From the NCBI GenBank assembly GCA_018813625.1, contig JAHJBA010000053.1:1-12649 (forward strand): 12,649 bases of DNA. Direction: 5' to 3'. This stretch comes from Patescibacteria group bacterium (GTDB lineage: Bacteria > Patescibacteriota > Minisyncoccia > Phycocordibacterales > UBA9973). A program made the translations under genes and the position numbers. This document shows, piece by piece, positions 1 to 5,977 of the stretch (within the stretch, counting starts at the first letter, position 1; the number at the start of each line of letters is the position of its first letter). The notes under the pieces are model-generated. The model had not been told where the DNA came from. It saw only the letters and a list, made by a program, of their open reading frames with translations, and did no database searches.

Positions 1-14
1 AATAGCATTTGTAT

Positions 15-506
15 ATGGAAGAAAAGAGAGTAAAACAAGAAAAAACGGCTGTGAGAGATATTACCAAGGCGAATATTCACGCTTTGCAGTTATATTCTTA
101 CATCTTTTATTTTTTTATGCTTTTATTGGGGGTTTTTTTAGACTTTATTTTTCCAATAGGGATTCCGATTCAGTCTATCCTAATGCCCATTAGTGTTTCT
201 TTTCTTATCATTGCTTCGGTTTTAATTATTTGGGCACAGAATGCTAACCGTAATTTGAATACAGAAAATTTAACAAAAGAAACCTTCTCAAGCGGTCCGT
301 ATTTTTTCATTAAAAACCCAACACACATGGGTCTCTTTCTTTTGGTTTTAGGTTTTGGAATTTTGGCAAATGCCTTTTTTGTGGTTATTTTTACAATTAT
401 TTCTTATGTTGTTACGAAGTTTATTTTCTTAAAAAGGGAAGAAAAAATTCTTGAGGCAAAATATGGAGAGCCATACATGGAATACAAAAAATCAGTTAAG
501 TTTTAA
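15..506 (+). CDS. Isoprenylcysteine/phospholipid methyltransferase-like membrane protein
   Basis: This 163-residue protein resembles the isoprenylcysteine carboxyl methyltransferase / phospholipid methyltransferase (ICMT/PEMT) family, which transfers a methyl group from S-adenosylmethionine at the membrane. Hydrophobic segments lie near residues 26-48, 54-74 and 106-138. The family's C-terminal SAM-binding signature is visible: GPYFFIKNPTHMG at 94-106, then an R-E-E...YGEPY..Y block at 141-157. The substrate cannot be read from the sequence; bacterial members often act on small lipids rather than prenylated proteins. A TTG at position 9 is also in frame, just after a TAG at 3-5, but the ATG at 15 is preferred. 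No Shine-Dalgarno is visible. TAGCAT at 3-8 would sit 6 nt before this ATG, as the -10 elements do elsewhere in the window, but the -35 region lies outside. The next gene begins 3 nt after the stop. Confidence 0.72.
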   Translation: MEEKRVKQEKTAVRDITKANIHALQLYSYIFYFFMLLLGVFLDFIFPIGIPIQSILMPISVSFLIIASVLIIWAQNANRNLNTENLTKETFSSGPYFFIKNPTHMGLFLLVLGFGILANAFFVVIFTIISYVVTKFIFLKREEKILEAKYGEPYMEYKKSVKF

Positions 507-509
507 TTT

Positions 510-1157
510 ATGATATACCTATTTTCCGGTGACGATTCAAAAAGAAAACACAAAGAGTATGAGAAGTTTTTGGAGTCTTTGCCAAAAGAGGTTGAGACTT
601 TTTTTATTTCAAAAAATGATTTTAATAAAGTCCAAATTGAAAGTTTTTACTCTGGGGCAGGACTTTTTTTTAACAAGTGTATAGTGATTTTTTCCAATAT
701 TTTTGAAAGGGAAGAGATAGGAGATTTTATTTTAGAAAAATTAGAATTGATGGGTAGTTCACAAAATGATTTTCTCTTTTTAGAAGGAAAATTGAACAAA
801 CAGATTTTAGACGCTTTTAAAAAAGCTCGCGCGGAATTAAATATCTTTGAGTTGCCAAAAGAAAAAAAAGAAAGATATGATAATTTTCAACTAGCTTGGG
901 CTTTTGCAGATCGAGACAAGTTAGGGCTTTGGGTTCATTTTCGTAGAGCAATGGATTTGGGTGTTAGTCCTGACGAACTGATCGGCATATTATTTTGGAA
1001 GGCAAAAGACATGCTTTTAAAAAAAAATTTCAGCAAATTTTCAGAAACAGAACTGAAAAATTTTTCTTACAGGATTTCTTATTTATTACCACAAACTAGA
1101 AAAGAGGGAATAGACAGCGAAATATCCTTTGAGCAATTCCTATTAGAGGCTTTTTAA
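510..1157 (+). CDS. holA: DNA polymerase III delta subunit-like protein (short HolA)
   Basis: This is probably the clamp-loader delta subunit, which opens the sliding clamp during replication. The 215-residue protein starts with the family-like MIYLFSGDD, where delta subunits have a degenerate nucleotide-fold strand. It continues with a GLFFNKCIVIFSN segment at 51-63 (compare the 'lF...rlvvv.n' of HolA) and DFLFLEGKLNK at 87-97. A C-terminal helical part with LGVSPDELIGILFWKAKDML at about 150-169 matches the collar-domain pattern 'lG..p..ll..l.wq.r.ll'. It is much shorter than the usual delta of about 330 residues, with the loss mainly after the N-terminal domain. It follows the methyltransferase gene by 3 nt without a Shine-Dalgarno, so it is probably co-transcribed. 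Its 3' end lies 4 nt from the convergent tRNA gene. The assignment rests on pattern recognition; an unrelated DNA-metabolism protein is possible. Confidence 0.6.
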   Translation: MIYLFSGDDSKRKHKEYEKFLESLPKEVETFFISKNDFNKVQIESFYSGAGLFFNKCIVIFSNIFEREEIGDFILEKLELMGSSQNDFLFLEGKLNKQILDAFKKARAELNIFELPKEKKERYDNFQLAWAFADRDKLGLWVHFRRAMDLGVSPDELIGILFWKAKDMLLKKNFSKFSETELKNFSYRISYLLPQTRKEGIDSEISFEQFLLEAF

Positions 1158-1161
1158 CTTG

Positions 1162-1235
1162 TCCGCCCTGTAGGATTCGAACCTACGACCTTCTCCTTAA
1201 AAGGGAGCAGCTCTACCAGGCTGAGCTAAGGGCGG
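1162..1235 (-). tRNA. tRNA-Lys (anticodon UUU)
   Basis: A complete 74-nt cloverleaf can be folded on the minus strand. The 7-bp acceptor stem is CCGCCCT/AGGGCGG. The D arm is GCTC-AGCCTGGTA-GAGC, the anticodon loop CTTTTAA gives anticodon TTT, and the T arm is GTAGG-TTCGAAT-CCTAC. The discriminator base is A. The anticodon stem has an apparent G27-A43 mismatch at its outer pair. CCA is not encoded: the next genomic bases read CAA, so CCA must be added enzymatically. The 3' end is 4 nt from the convergent delta-like gene, with no intrinsic terminator between them. Confidence 0.96.
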
Positions 1236-1243
1236 ATATTGTG

Positions 1244-1272
1244 ATCATATAGGAAATATTACGAAAAATCAA
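1244..1272 (-). promoter_or_regulatory. Sigma70-type promoter of tRNA-Lys
   Basis: On the minus strand, TTGATT (1272-1267) is separated by exactly 17 nt from TATGAT (1249-1244). The -10 hexamer ends 8 nt before the mature 5' end of the tRNA at 1235, so transcription should start at or within about 2 nt of the mature end. The element lies downstream of the terminator at 1297-1329, so the tRNA has its own transcription unit. Confidence 0.75.
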
Positions 1273-1296
1273 TATTTTTTATCAAATAGATAAATA

Positions 1297-1329
1297 AAAA
1301 ACCCGACTTTTTAAAAGATTCGGGTTTTT
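1297..1329 (-). terminator. Intrinsic terminator after the radical SAM gene
   Basis: A 10-bp perfect inverted repeat, AAAAACCCGA (1297-1306) and TCGGGTTTTT (1320-1329), flanks a 13-nt loop. On the minus strand the hairpin is followed by a T-rich run beginning within the stem. It lies 23 nt beyond the stop of the radical SAM gene and before the tRNA-Lys promoter. The sequence is nearly symmetric and could stop transcription from either side. It is the only GC-containing hairpin of this kind I see in the window. Confidence 0.8.
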
Positions 1330-1351
1330 GTTTCGAATTTGAAAATGAAAA

Positions 1352-2932
1352 TTAAACTCTTTTCTGGTTTGCTACATTTTGATAATGTCTTCCAACAATC
1401 ATCATTTCTATAATAAGCGGGAAGACCCTTATTTTTTTACTGAAGATTAGCCGAAAGACTACCTTCCAGTAATAAAAACAATCTTTAGAAAACATTCCCA
1501 CATAGAGGACACTTTTTATAAAAGCTGTTAGGTCAGTCCATGAGATTTTTTGACCTTTGACTCTATGTTTATAGTGCTTTAGGAAGATATTTATCCTCCT
1601 GTGATAATTTTTTCTTTGGTAGATTGTTTTTATTAGGCGGTAATAATTTTCCAACAACTCTTTCACGTTATTGTTTCTTGGAATAAAATTAATGCCAATA
1701 TCCTTTTGAGAGCCACCATTGCTTTCTCCCAATAGTCGGTTTTCCCGTTGCAATCTTTCTTCTAGTTGTGTGCCCGGCAAAACTGTGAGGATTGCTGGCA
1801 TTGCACTAACTATGCCAGAGTTTTGGATAAACCTTATCAAGGAGTCGCAGGTTTGATGATTGTCATTATCAAAACCATAAACGAAACCACCCATTACCTG
1901 AAGTCCATGATTAAGCAATTTTTTTACCGCGCTTATCATGTTGACATTGATGTTTTGAGTTTTTCCGCAAGCTTTCAGGTTTTCTGGGTTTGGGCTTTCT
2001 ATCCCAATAAAAACCTTACCTACATTTGCTTCTACCAATTGTTCTATCAAATTATCATCTTCAGCCAGGTTGAGACTAACCTGAGTTAGAATTACTAAAG
2101 GATATTTTCTCTTTTTTTGCCACGCGCTCAATTTTTTGAGCATCTCTTTTGCTCTTTGCTTGTTGCCGATAAGATTATCATCAACAAAAAAAATAGACCC
2201 GCGGTATCCTGCATCGTAGATTACCTGCAGTTCAGACAAAAATTGTTCTGTTGACTTGGTCCGGACTCTTTTGCCAAAAGTGGCGGTTATGTCGCAGAAT
2301 TCACAATTAAAAGGGCACCCCCTACTGAACTGAGTGGACAGGGTTACGTAATCTTTTAGGTTTATAAGTCGCCACAAAGGAACTGGACTTGTGTCCAAGG
2401 ATGGTCTTTCTTCAGATTTATAAATTCGTTTCAGCTCTTTTTTTTCTAGATCCTTGAGAAATAAAGGGAGTGTGTTTTCTGCTTCTCCAATTATTATATG
2501 GTCAACGTCCAGGAACCTGTCTGGTAATCCTGAGAACAAAGGACCTCCAGCCACAACTATCTTGTCGTATGTCTTACAAGTCTGTATTATTTGTTCAGCA
2601 CTTTTTTGCTGAACGAGCATTGCGCTTATAAAAACCATATCGGTTTCCTGTATGTCGGAGTCAAGCAGTCTGGTCACATTTTCGTCTATTAATTTTAGCT
2701 CCCATGCTTTTGGAAGCATTGATGCTACGGTCAATAATCCAAGAGGTGGAAATGTAGCTTTCCCCTTTTTTCTTATTGATTTCCACCCTGAGGCTCTTTT
2801 TATCAAGGCCCCTAATAAAAATCTTAGTAAAAATTTTAGAAATTTAAAGTTTGTCAAAAATTTTCGACTAATTTTGTCGAAATACCAAAAATTTCCTTCT
2901 GGATTTTTAGGATACACTAAAAGAACTTTCAT
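1352..2932 (-). CDS. B12-binding-domain radical SAM protein (DUF4070-type)
   Basis: This 526-residue protein looks like a cobalamin-binding-domain radical SAM enzyme of the DUF4070 type. Residues about 1-170 form a Rossmann-like B12-binding module, with FPPLGLLTVASMLP at 61-74, a DEN at 83-85, AGGPLFSG at 128-135 and a GE pair at 149-150. No DxHxxG cobalamin-ligand motif is seen, as in many of these proteins. The radical SAM core follows, with the iron-sulfur motif C206-x3-C210-x2-C213 in the context SRGCPFNCEFCD, then FFVDDN at 248-253 and GIESP at 310-314. A basic C-terminal region completes the protein. Relatives methylate or rearrange carbon skeletons (for example hopanoid methylase), but the substrate here is unknown. 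The start is secure: a perfect AGGAGG sits 4 nt before the ATG, unlike any other gene here. It is monocistronic, with its own promoter and terminator. Confidence 0.85.
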   Translation of the reverse strand: MKVLLVYPKNPEGNFWYFDKISRKFLTNFKFLKFLLRFLLGALIKRASGWKSIRKKGKATFPPLGLLTVASMLPKAWELKLIDENVTRLLDSDIQETDMVFISAMLVQQKSAEQIIQTCKTYDKIVVAGGPLFSGLPDRFLDVDHIIIGEAENTLPLFLKDLEKKELKRIYKSEERPSLDTSPVPLWRLINLKDYVTLSTQFSRGCPFNCEFCDITATFGKRVRTKSTEQFLSELQVIYDAGYRGSIFFVDDNLIGNKQRAKEMLKKLSAWQKKRKYPLVILTQVSLNLAEDDNLIEQLVEANVGKVFIGIESPNPENLKACGKTQNINVNMISAVKKLLNHGLQVMGGFVYGFDNDNHQTCDSLIRFIQNSGIVSAMPAILTVLPGTQLEERLQRENRLLGESNGGSQKDIGINFIPRNNNVKELLENYYRLIKTIYQRKNYHRRINIFLKHYKHRVKGQKISWTDLTAFIKSVLYVGMFSKDCFYYWKVVFRLIFSKKIRVFPLIIEMMIVGRHYQNVANQKRV

Positions 2933-2935
2933 TTT

Positions 2936-2943
2936 TCCTCCTT
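2936..2943 (-). promoter_or_regulatory. Strong Shine-Dalgarno of the radical SAM gene
   Basis: The minus strand reads AAGGAGG, then AAAA, then ATG. This is a full anti-SD match at good spacing and fixes the start at 2932. The other starts in the window lack any comparable sequence. Confidence 0.85.
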
Positions 2944-2979
2944 TATTTTTTAAATTAACAAATAACCAAAATTCTTAGA

Positions 2980-3008
2980 ATTATAAAATACTTCTGATGA
3001 TATTGCAA
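2980..3008 (-). promoter_or_regulatory. Promoter of the radical SAM gene (shares its -35)
   Basis: On the minus strand, TTGCAA (3008-3003) is followed after exactly 17 nt by a perfect TATAAT (2985-2980). The predicted start is near 2973, giving a leader of about 40 nt that carries the AGGAGG. TTGCAA is its own reverse complement and is the same hexamer used by the divergent trmH promoter. Confidence 0.75.
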
Positions 3009-3031
3009 GTAAGACATAATTTATCTATAAT
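3003..3031 (+). promoter_or_regulatory. Promoter of trmH (leaderless)
   Basis: TTGCAA (3003-3008), a 17-nt spacer and a perfect TATAAT (3026-3031). Only 6 nt (3032-3037) separate the -10 from the ATG at 3038, so the predicted start of transcription is the A of the start codon. No Shine-Dalgarno is present. The -35 is shared with the opposite promoter. Confidence 0.75.
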
Positions 3032-3037
3032 AATTTT

Positions 3038-3523
3038 ATGTCTTCTGTGGCGCAAAAAGAAAACATTTTGATTTTGAACAATATCCGAAGTGCTGAAAAT
3101 GTTGGCGCCATGTTTCGTACAGCTGATGCGGCCGACATTTCAAAAATTTATTTAACCGGCTATACTCCCAGCCCGTTAGATCGTTTTGGAAGAAAGAGAA
3201 AAGACATAGCTAAGTCTGCTCTTGGGGCGGAAGAATTTATATTTTGGGAAGCTAAAAAAAATTTGTCTCCTTTAATAAATAAACTAAAAAAGGAAAATTA
3301 TCTGATAATTGGAATTGAGCAGACAAAAAAATCTATTAACTACAAAAAAGTGAAAGCAGGAGCAAAAAATGTTTTTATTGTTGGGACAGAAGTTTCTGGA
3401 ATCCCTAAAAATATATTAAAAAAATGTGATATTATCGCGGAAATACCAATGCGAGGAAAAAAAGAATCACTTAATGTTTCTGTTGCCCTGGGTGTTGCAT
3501 TATTTAGGATCCTAAATATATAA
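3038..3523 (+). CDS. TrmH/SpoU-family RNA 2'-O-methyltransferase
   Basis: This 161-residue protein is a compact SPOUT methyltransferase that methylates ribose 2'-OH groups of tRNA or rRNA with SAM. All three SpoU motifs are visible. Motif 1 is NNIRSAENVGAMFRTADA at 14-31, with the catalytic Arg and conserved Asn. Motif 2 is FIVGTEVSGIP at 113-123. Motif 3 is IPMRGKKESLNVSVALGVALF at about 136-156, which contributes to the SAM-binding knot. There is no N-terminal RNA-binding extension, so it is the catalytic domain alone, as in TrmL-sized proteins. The exact target cannot be read from the sequence. The ATG follows the promoter -10 by 6 nt, implying a leaderless mRNA. The gene is convergent with the small membrane protein gene, with 15 nt between stops. 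Confidence 0.9.
   Translation: MSSVAQKENILILNNIRSAENVGAMFRTADAADISKIYLTGYTPSPLDRFGRKRKDIAKSALGAEEFIFWEAKKNLSPLINKLKKENYLIIGIEQTKKSINYKKVKAGAKNVFIVGTEVSGIPKNILKKCDIIAEIPMRGKKESLNVSVALGVALFRILNI
3501..3518. repeat. 18-bp perfect palindrome at the 3' end of trmH
   Basis: TATTTAGGATCCTAAATA is a perfect palindrome that can fold as a 7-bp stem with a GATC loop. It lies in the last codons of trmH, and 21 nt past the stop of the convergent gene. No T-tract follows on either strand, so it is not a classical intrinsic terminator. Confidence 0.6.
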
Positions 3524-3538
3524 AAAGGCTTTAATAAA

Positions 3539-3697
3539 CTATTTTGGTCCGTAGATTTCTCCGGTATCTACCGGAGCTACTGGTTTTAGAAAAGGCCCAG
3601 CCTTGCTTTCATATCTTGACGGTCCTCCAGTAAAAAACCACACGAACCAAAGGATTATAAGTCCTACAACAAGCCAAGTTAAATGATCTTTTGCCAT
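3539..3697 (-). CDS. Small single-pass membrane protein, unknown function
   Basis: This predicted 52-residue protein has one hydrophobic segment at about residues 7-22 (rich in L, V, I and W), followed by FTGGPSRYESKAGPFLKP and a proline-rich tail ending in TGEIYGPK. The N-terminus is short, MAKDH, so the tail could lie outside the cell. I do not recognise a characterised family. The G/P-rich 'GPFLKP-APVDTGE-YG' tail has the look of a conserved small envelope protein. The ATG at 3697 lies 11 nt after the mutM stop and is preferred. A TTG at 3730 in the same frame would overlap mutM and add an uncharacteristic N-terminus. It is probably co-transcribed with mutM. Confidence 0.7.
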   Translation of the reverse strand: MAKDHLTWLVVGLIILWFVWFFTGGPSRYESKAGPFLKPVAPVDTGEIYGPK

Positions 3698-3708
3698 ATT
3701 TTTAAAAG

Positions 3709-4560
3709 TTAAATTTGATGAGCGGAACAAAAATGTGCGCTCCTGTTATTAATAATTTTTCTTATTATAACACCTCTGCACCCTTTTTTTCTACATTTTT
3801 TTCCAGTTCTTCTGTATGCTTCGTGGTGTAGCTGGAATTTCCCTGGGAGGCCATCAATATTTAGATAATCTGACACCGAGTCACCTCCAAAATTTATTCC
3901 TTTTAGTAATGTTTTCTTCACGGCTTTCAATAATTTTTTAAATTCTGTTTCTTTTATTTGCGATATCTTTCTTTCTGGTTTTATATTTGCATGCCAGAGT
4001 ATTTCATCAGAATAAATATTACCTATTCCAGCTATGGTGCCTTGGTCCATTAAAACAGTTTTTATTTTTCCGTTTGGTTTTTTTAGCAAGCATTCTTTTA
4101 GTTTATTTAGGTTAAAACTCTTACTGAGAGGATCAGGGCCGATGTTTTTTAAATGTTTAGAAGCATAAGCAGTTTTTGTATTTAGTAGAGTTATTTTTCC
4201 GAACTTTCTCATGTCTGAAAATACTAAATGGTTTTTATTGGACAAAGTGAAAACAACATGAGCAAAACGGACATTCGGATTTTTACCGTAGAATAAATAT
4301 CCTGTAAGTTTTAAATGAATTAAGATGGTTTTATTTTCAGATAGATTTATTAGAATATTTTTGGCTTCTCTTTTTATTGAAATTATTTTCTTGTTTGAAA
4401 TTTCTTTTTTAAAAACAGTGAAATATTTTGGATTTGCAATTGTGTCATTTTTACGTTTATCCTTTGTAGATAAGTCTGTCCAGACGCTAAGTATTTTAAG
4501 GCCGATTAACTTTTTTCTTAGGCCTCTTATTGTTGTTTCAACTTCTGGTAGTTCAGGCAT
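3709..4560 (-). CDS. mutM: Formamidopyrimidine-DNA glycosylase (Fpg/MutM)
   Basis: This 283-residue base-excision repair enzyme removes oxidised purines such as 8-oxoguanine and nicks the abasic site. The start must be the ATG at 4560, because the chain then begins MPELPEVETT and Pro2 (N-terminal after Met removal) is the catalytic nucleophile, with Glu3 beside it. Further motifs are the lysine of the REAKNIL segment (K67), HLKLTG at 82-87, DMRKFG at 116-121 and the helix-two-turn-helix DQGTIAGIGNIYSDEIL at 172-188. The C-terminal zinc finger uses C256, C261, C278 and H281, with the lesion-recognition Arg in NNRS (R273). The finger is variant: C-x4-C and C-x2-H instead of C-x2-C twice. Divergent from the amidase gene across only 17 bp. 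No Shine-Dalgarno; the -10 lies 6 nt before the ATG. Confidence 0.96.
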   Translation of the reverse strand: MPELPEVETTIRGLRKKLIGLKILSVWTDLSTKDKRKNDTIANPKYFTVFKKEISNKKIISIKREAKNILINLSENKTILIHLKLTGYLFYGKNPNVRFAHVVFTLSNKNHLVFSDMRKFGKITLLNTKTAYASKHLKNIGPDPLSKSFNLNKLKECLLKKPNGKIKTVLMDQGTIAGIGNIYSDEILWHANIKPERKISQIKETEFKKLLKAVKKTLLKGINFGGDSVSDYLNIDGLPGKFQLHHEAYRRTGKKCRKKGCRGVIIRKIINNRSAHFCSAHQI

Positions 4561-4561
4561 G

Positions 4562-4573
4562 TTATAATTATAA
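4562..4573. promoter_or_regulatory. Palindromic bidirectional -10 element between mutM and the amidase
   Basis: TTATAATTATAA is a perfect 12-bp palindrome containing TATAAT on both strands (plus 4563-4568; minus 4572-4567). For mutM the -10 ends 6 nt before the ATG. For the amidase it ends 9 nt before the ATG and is preceded by TG at 4560-4561, giving an extended TGnTATAAT. No good -35 is visible in either direction. Both transcripts would be leaderless or nearly so. Confidence 0.65.
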
Positions 4574-4577
4574 CTCA

Positions 4578-5402
4578 ATGAAAAGAATTTTGTTTTTGTC
4601 CCTGGTTTTTATATTTACCTTGGCCCCATTTTCTCTTGCTTGCGCTTCTGAGCCAATTAAGATTTTACTTGTTCCTGGCCATGATAATGAAATTTGGGGT
4701 GCACAATATGGCAATTTAAAGGAGGCGGACATGAACCTTCGTTTGGCAACCGATATCTATAATATTCTTAAAAAAGACAAAAGATTTAATGTTTTTATAA
4801 CTCGGAACAAAAATGGCTACACGAAAGAATTTGTAGATTATTTTTTTACTCAAAGAGACAATATAGTTTTGTTTAAAGAAAATGCAAAGAAAAAAACGCA
4901 AGATGAAATATCTAATGGAACTTTTATTAAAAAAGATGGGGTTCAGCATATTAGCGCCTCGGAAGATACCGCTATTAAATTATATGGTATAAACAAATGG
5001 GCGAAAGAAAAGAATATGGACGCAGTTGTCCATATACATTTCAATGATTATCCACGTAAGACAAAGTGGACAATGGGCAAGTATAAGGGTTTTGCTATTT
5101 ATATGCCGGATGGACATTTTTTAAATGCAAAAGAAAGTGCCCAGCTTGCTGGAAATATTTTTGCTCAACTTTCCCAAAAATACATTACTAGCACTTATGG
5201 AAAAGAAGAAGGTGGGCTTATTTCTGACCATGAATTGATTGCTCTAGGGGCCAATAATACTCTCAGCGAGGGTGTTCGTTCCGTTTTGATAGAGTATGGT
5301 TATATTTATAGATTTTGGAATGATTCTATGCGTTATCGGTCTTATAAAACTATGGCTGATTTAACCGTGAGGGGTGTTAAAAATTATTTTTTTAAAAAAT
5401 AG
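4578..5402 (+). CDS. Secreted N-acetylmuramoyl-L-alanine amidase (Amidase_3-like)
   Basis: This 274-residue protein is a predicted zinc amidase that cleaves the bond between MurNAc and the peptide in peptidoglycan. An N-terminal signal peptide is clear: MKR, a hydrophobic core to about residue 20, and an ACA-SE cleavage site near 23-24. The site fits signal peptidase I better than a lipobox. The four expected active-site residues are visible: H35 in VPGHDNE, E49 in LKEADMN, H154 in VHIHFND and E239 in VLIEYGY. About 105 residues separate E49 from H154, more than in typical Amidase_3 domains, which suggests an insertion around 80-135. The ATG at 4578 is chosen because it starts the signal peptide; an upstream in-frame start would run into mutM. 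Divergent from mutM; its stop is 2 nt from the convergent ruvA stop. Confidence 0.85.
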   Translation: MKRILFLSLVFIFTLAPFSLACASEPIKILLVPGHDNEIWGAQYGNLKEADMNLRLATDIYNILKKDKRFNVFITRNKNGYTKEFVDYFFTQRDNIVLFKENAKKKTQDEISNGTFIKKDGVQHISASEDTAIKLYGINKWAKEKNMDAVVHIHFNDYPRKTKWTMGKYKGFAIYMPDGHFLNAKESAQLAGNIFAQLSQKYITSTYGKEEGGLISDHELIALGANNTLSEGVRSVLIEYGYIYRFWNDSMRYRSYKTMADLTVRGVKNYFFKK

Positions 5403-5404
5403 AA

Positions 5405-5971
5405 CTATTTTCCCCCTAAGATTTTAAGAGCTTCGCGGATTTTAGCATTTGTGTCACCATCGGGGGTAATTTTTTTCAACGCCTCACGGGCATCAATTTG
5501 TGAGTAACCAAGAGACTTTAAAGCTTCAAGAGCATCTAATTCGTCTCTAAGAGAAACATCCTTATCATCTTTTCCTATTTTGTCTCTAAGCTCAATGACT
5601 ATCTTTTCCGCAGTTTTTCTTCCAATGCCGGATATTTTTGTTAGGTAGGCAATGTCATTTGAACTTATTGCTTTTCTAAGGGTTTCAATAGAAGCTATGC
5701 TTAAAACAGTTAGGGCGGATCTTGGTCCTATTCCTGATACACTTATTAGCATTTCAAAAAATCTTAGTTCTTCCATTTCTAAAAATCCAAAAAGGTCGAG
5801 AGCATCTTCTCTGACATGGGTGTGTGTCCAAAGAAAAATATCATCGTTAGTCTTTAAAGATCTTGAAAGTGTGTCTGGAGAGACATTTATCTTATAACCC
5901 ACACCACCGGTTTCAACCACTAAAAACTTGTCTGTTTTAAGTATTATTTTACCTTTTATGCTACCGATCAT
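5405..5971 (-). CDS. ruvA: Holliday junction branch-migration protein RuvA
   Basis: This 188-residue protein is RuvA, which binds four-way junctions as a tetramer and loads the RuvB helicase. The N-terminal OB-fold starts with the canonical MIGSIKGKI and includes GGVGYKINV at 22-30 and DLFGF at 59-63. Two helix-hairpin-helix motifs follow: VSGIGPRSAL at 78-87 and ISGIGRKTAE at 113-122. After an acidic linker (about 133-145) comes the small C-terminal RuvB-binding domain containing EALKSLGY and AREALKKI. The length is close to the usual 190-205. ruvB and ruvC are not in this window. The gene is divergent from rpsT and stops 2 nt from the convergent amidase. It lacks a Shine-Dalgarno; an extended -10 lies 6 nt before the ATG. 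Confidence 0.96.
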   Translation of the reverse strand: MIGSIKGKIILKTDKFLVVETGGVGYKINVSPDTLSRSLKTNDDIFLWTHTHVREDALDLFGFLEMEELRFFEMLISVSGIGPRSALTVLSIASIETLRKAISSNDIAYLTKISGIGRKTAEKIVIELRDKIGKDDKDVSLRDELDALEALKSLGYSQIDAREALKKITPDGDTNAKIREALKILGGK

Positions 5972-5977
5972 GGATTA

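Noticed and set aside
1158..1162. A terminator between tRNA-Lys and the delta-like gene
   Set aside because: Only 4 nt separate them and no hairpin with a T-run follows the tRNA on the minus strand.
1766..2089. A 107-codon open frame on the plus strand inside the radical SAM gene
   Set aside because: It is a shadow of the coding strand, with a composition rich in Cys and Tyr, and no start signal.
2652..2978. A 108-codon open frame on the plus strand opposite the 5' part of the radical SAM gene
   Set aside because: It lies antisense to a gene with a clear domain structure, SD, promoter and terminator, and its translation shows no recognisable motifs.
2933..2979. A cobalamin riboswitch in front of the radical SAM gene
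   Set aside because: The predicted leader is only about 40 nt and AT-rich, far too short for the roughly 200-nt cobalamin aptamer.
4530..4577. A longer amidase start upstream at 4530
   Set aside because: It would add a tail overlapping mutM in front of a clear signal peptide that begins at 4578.
4561..4578. A TTG start at 4578 for mutM
   Set aside because: MutM needs Pro at residue 2 after Met for catalysis, which fixes the start at 4560.
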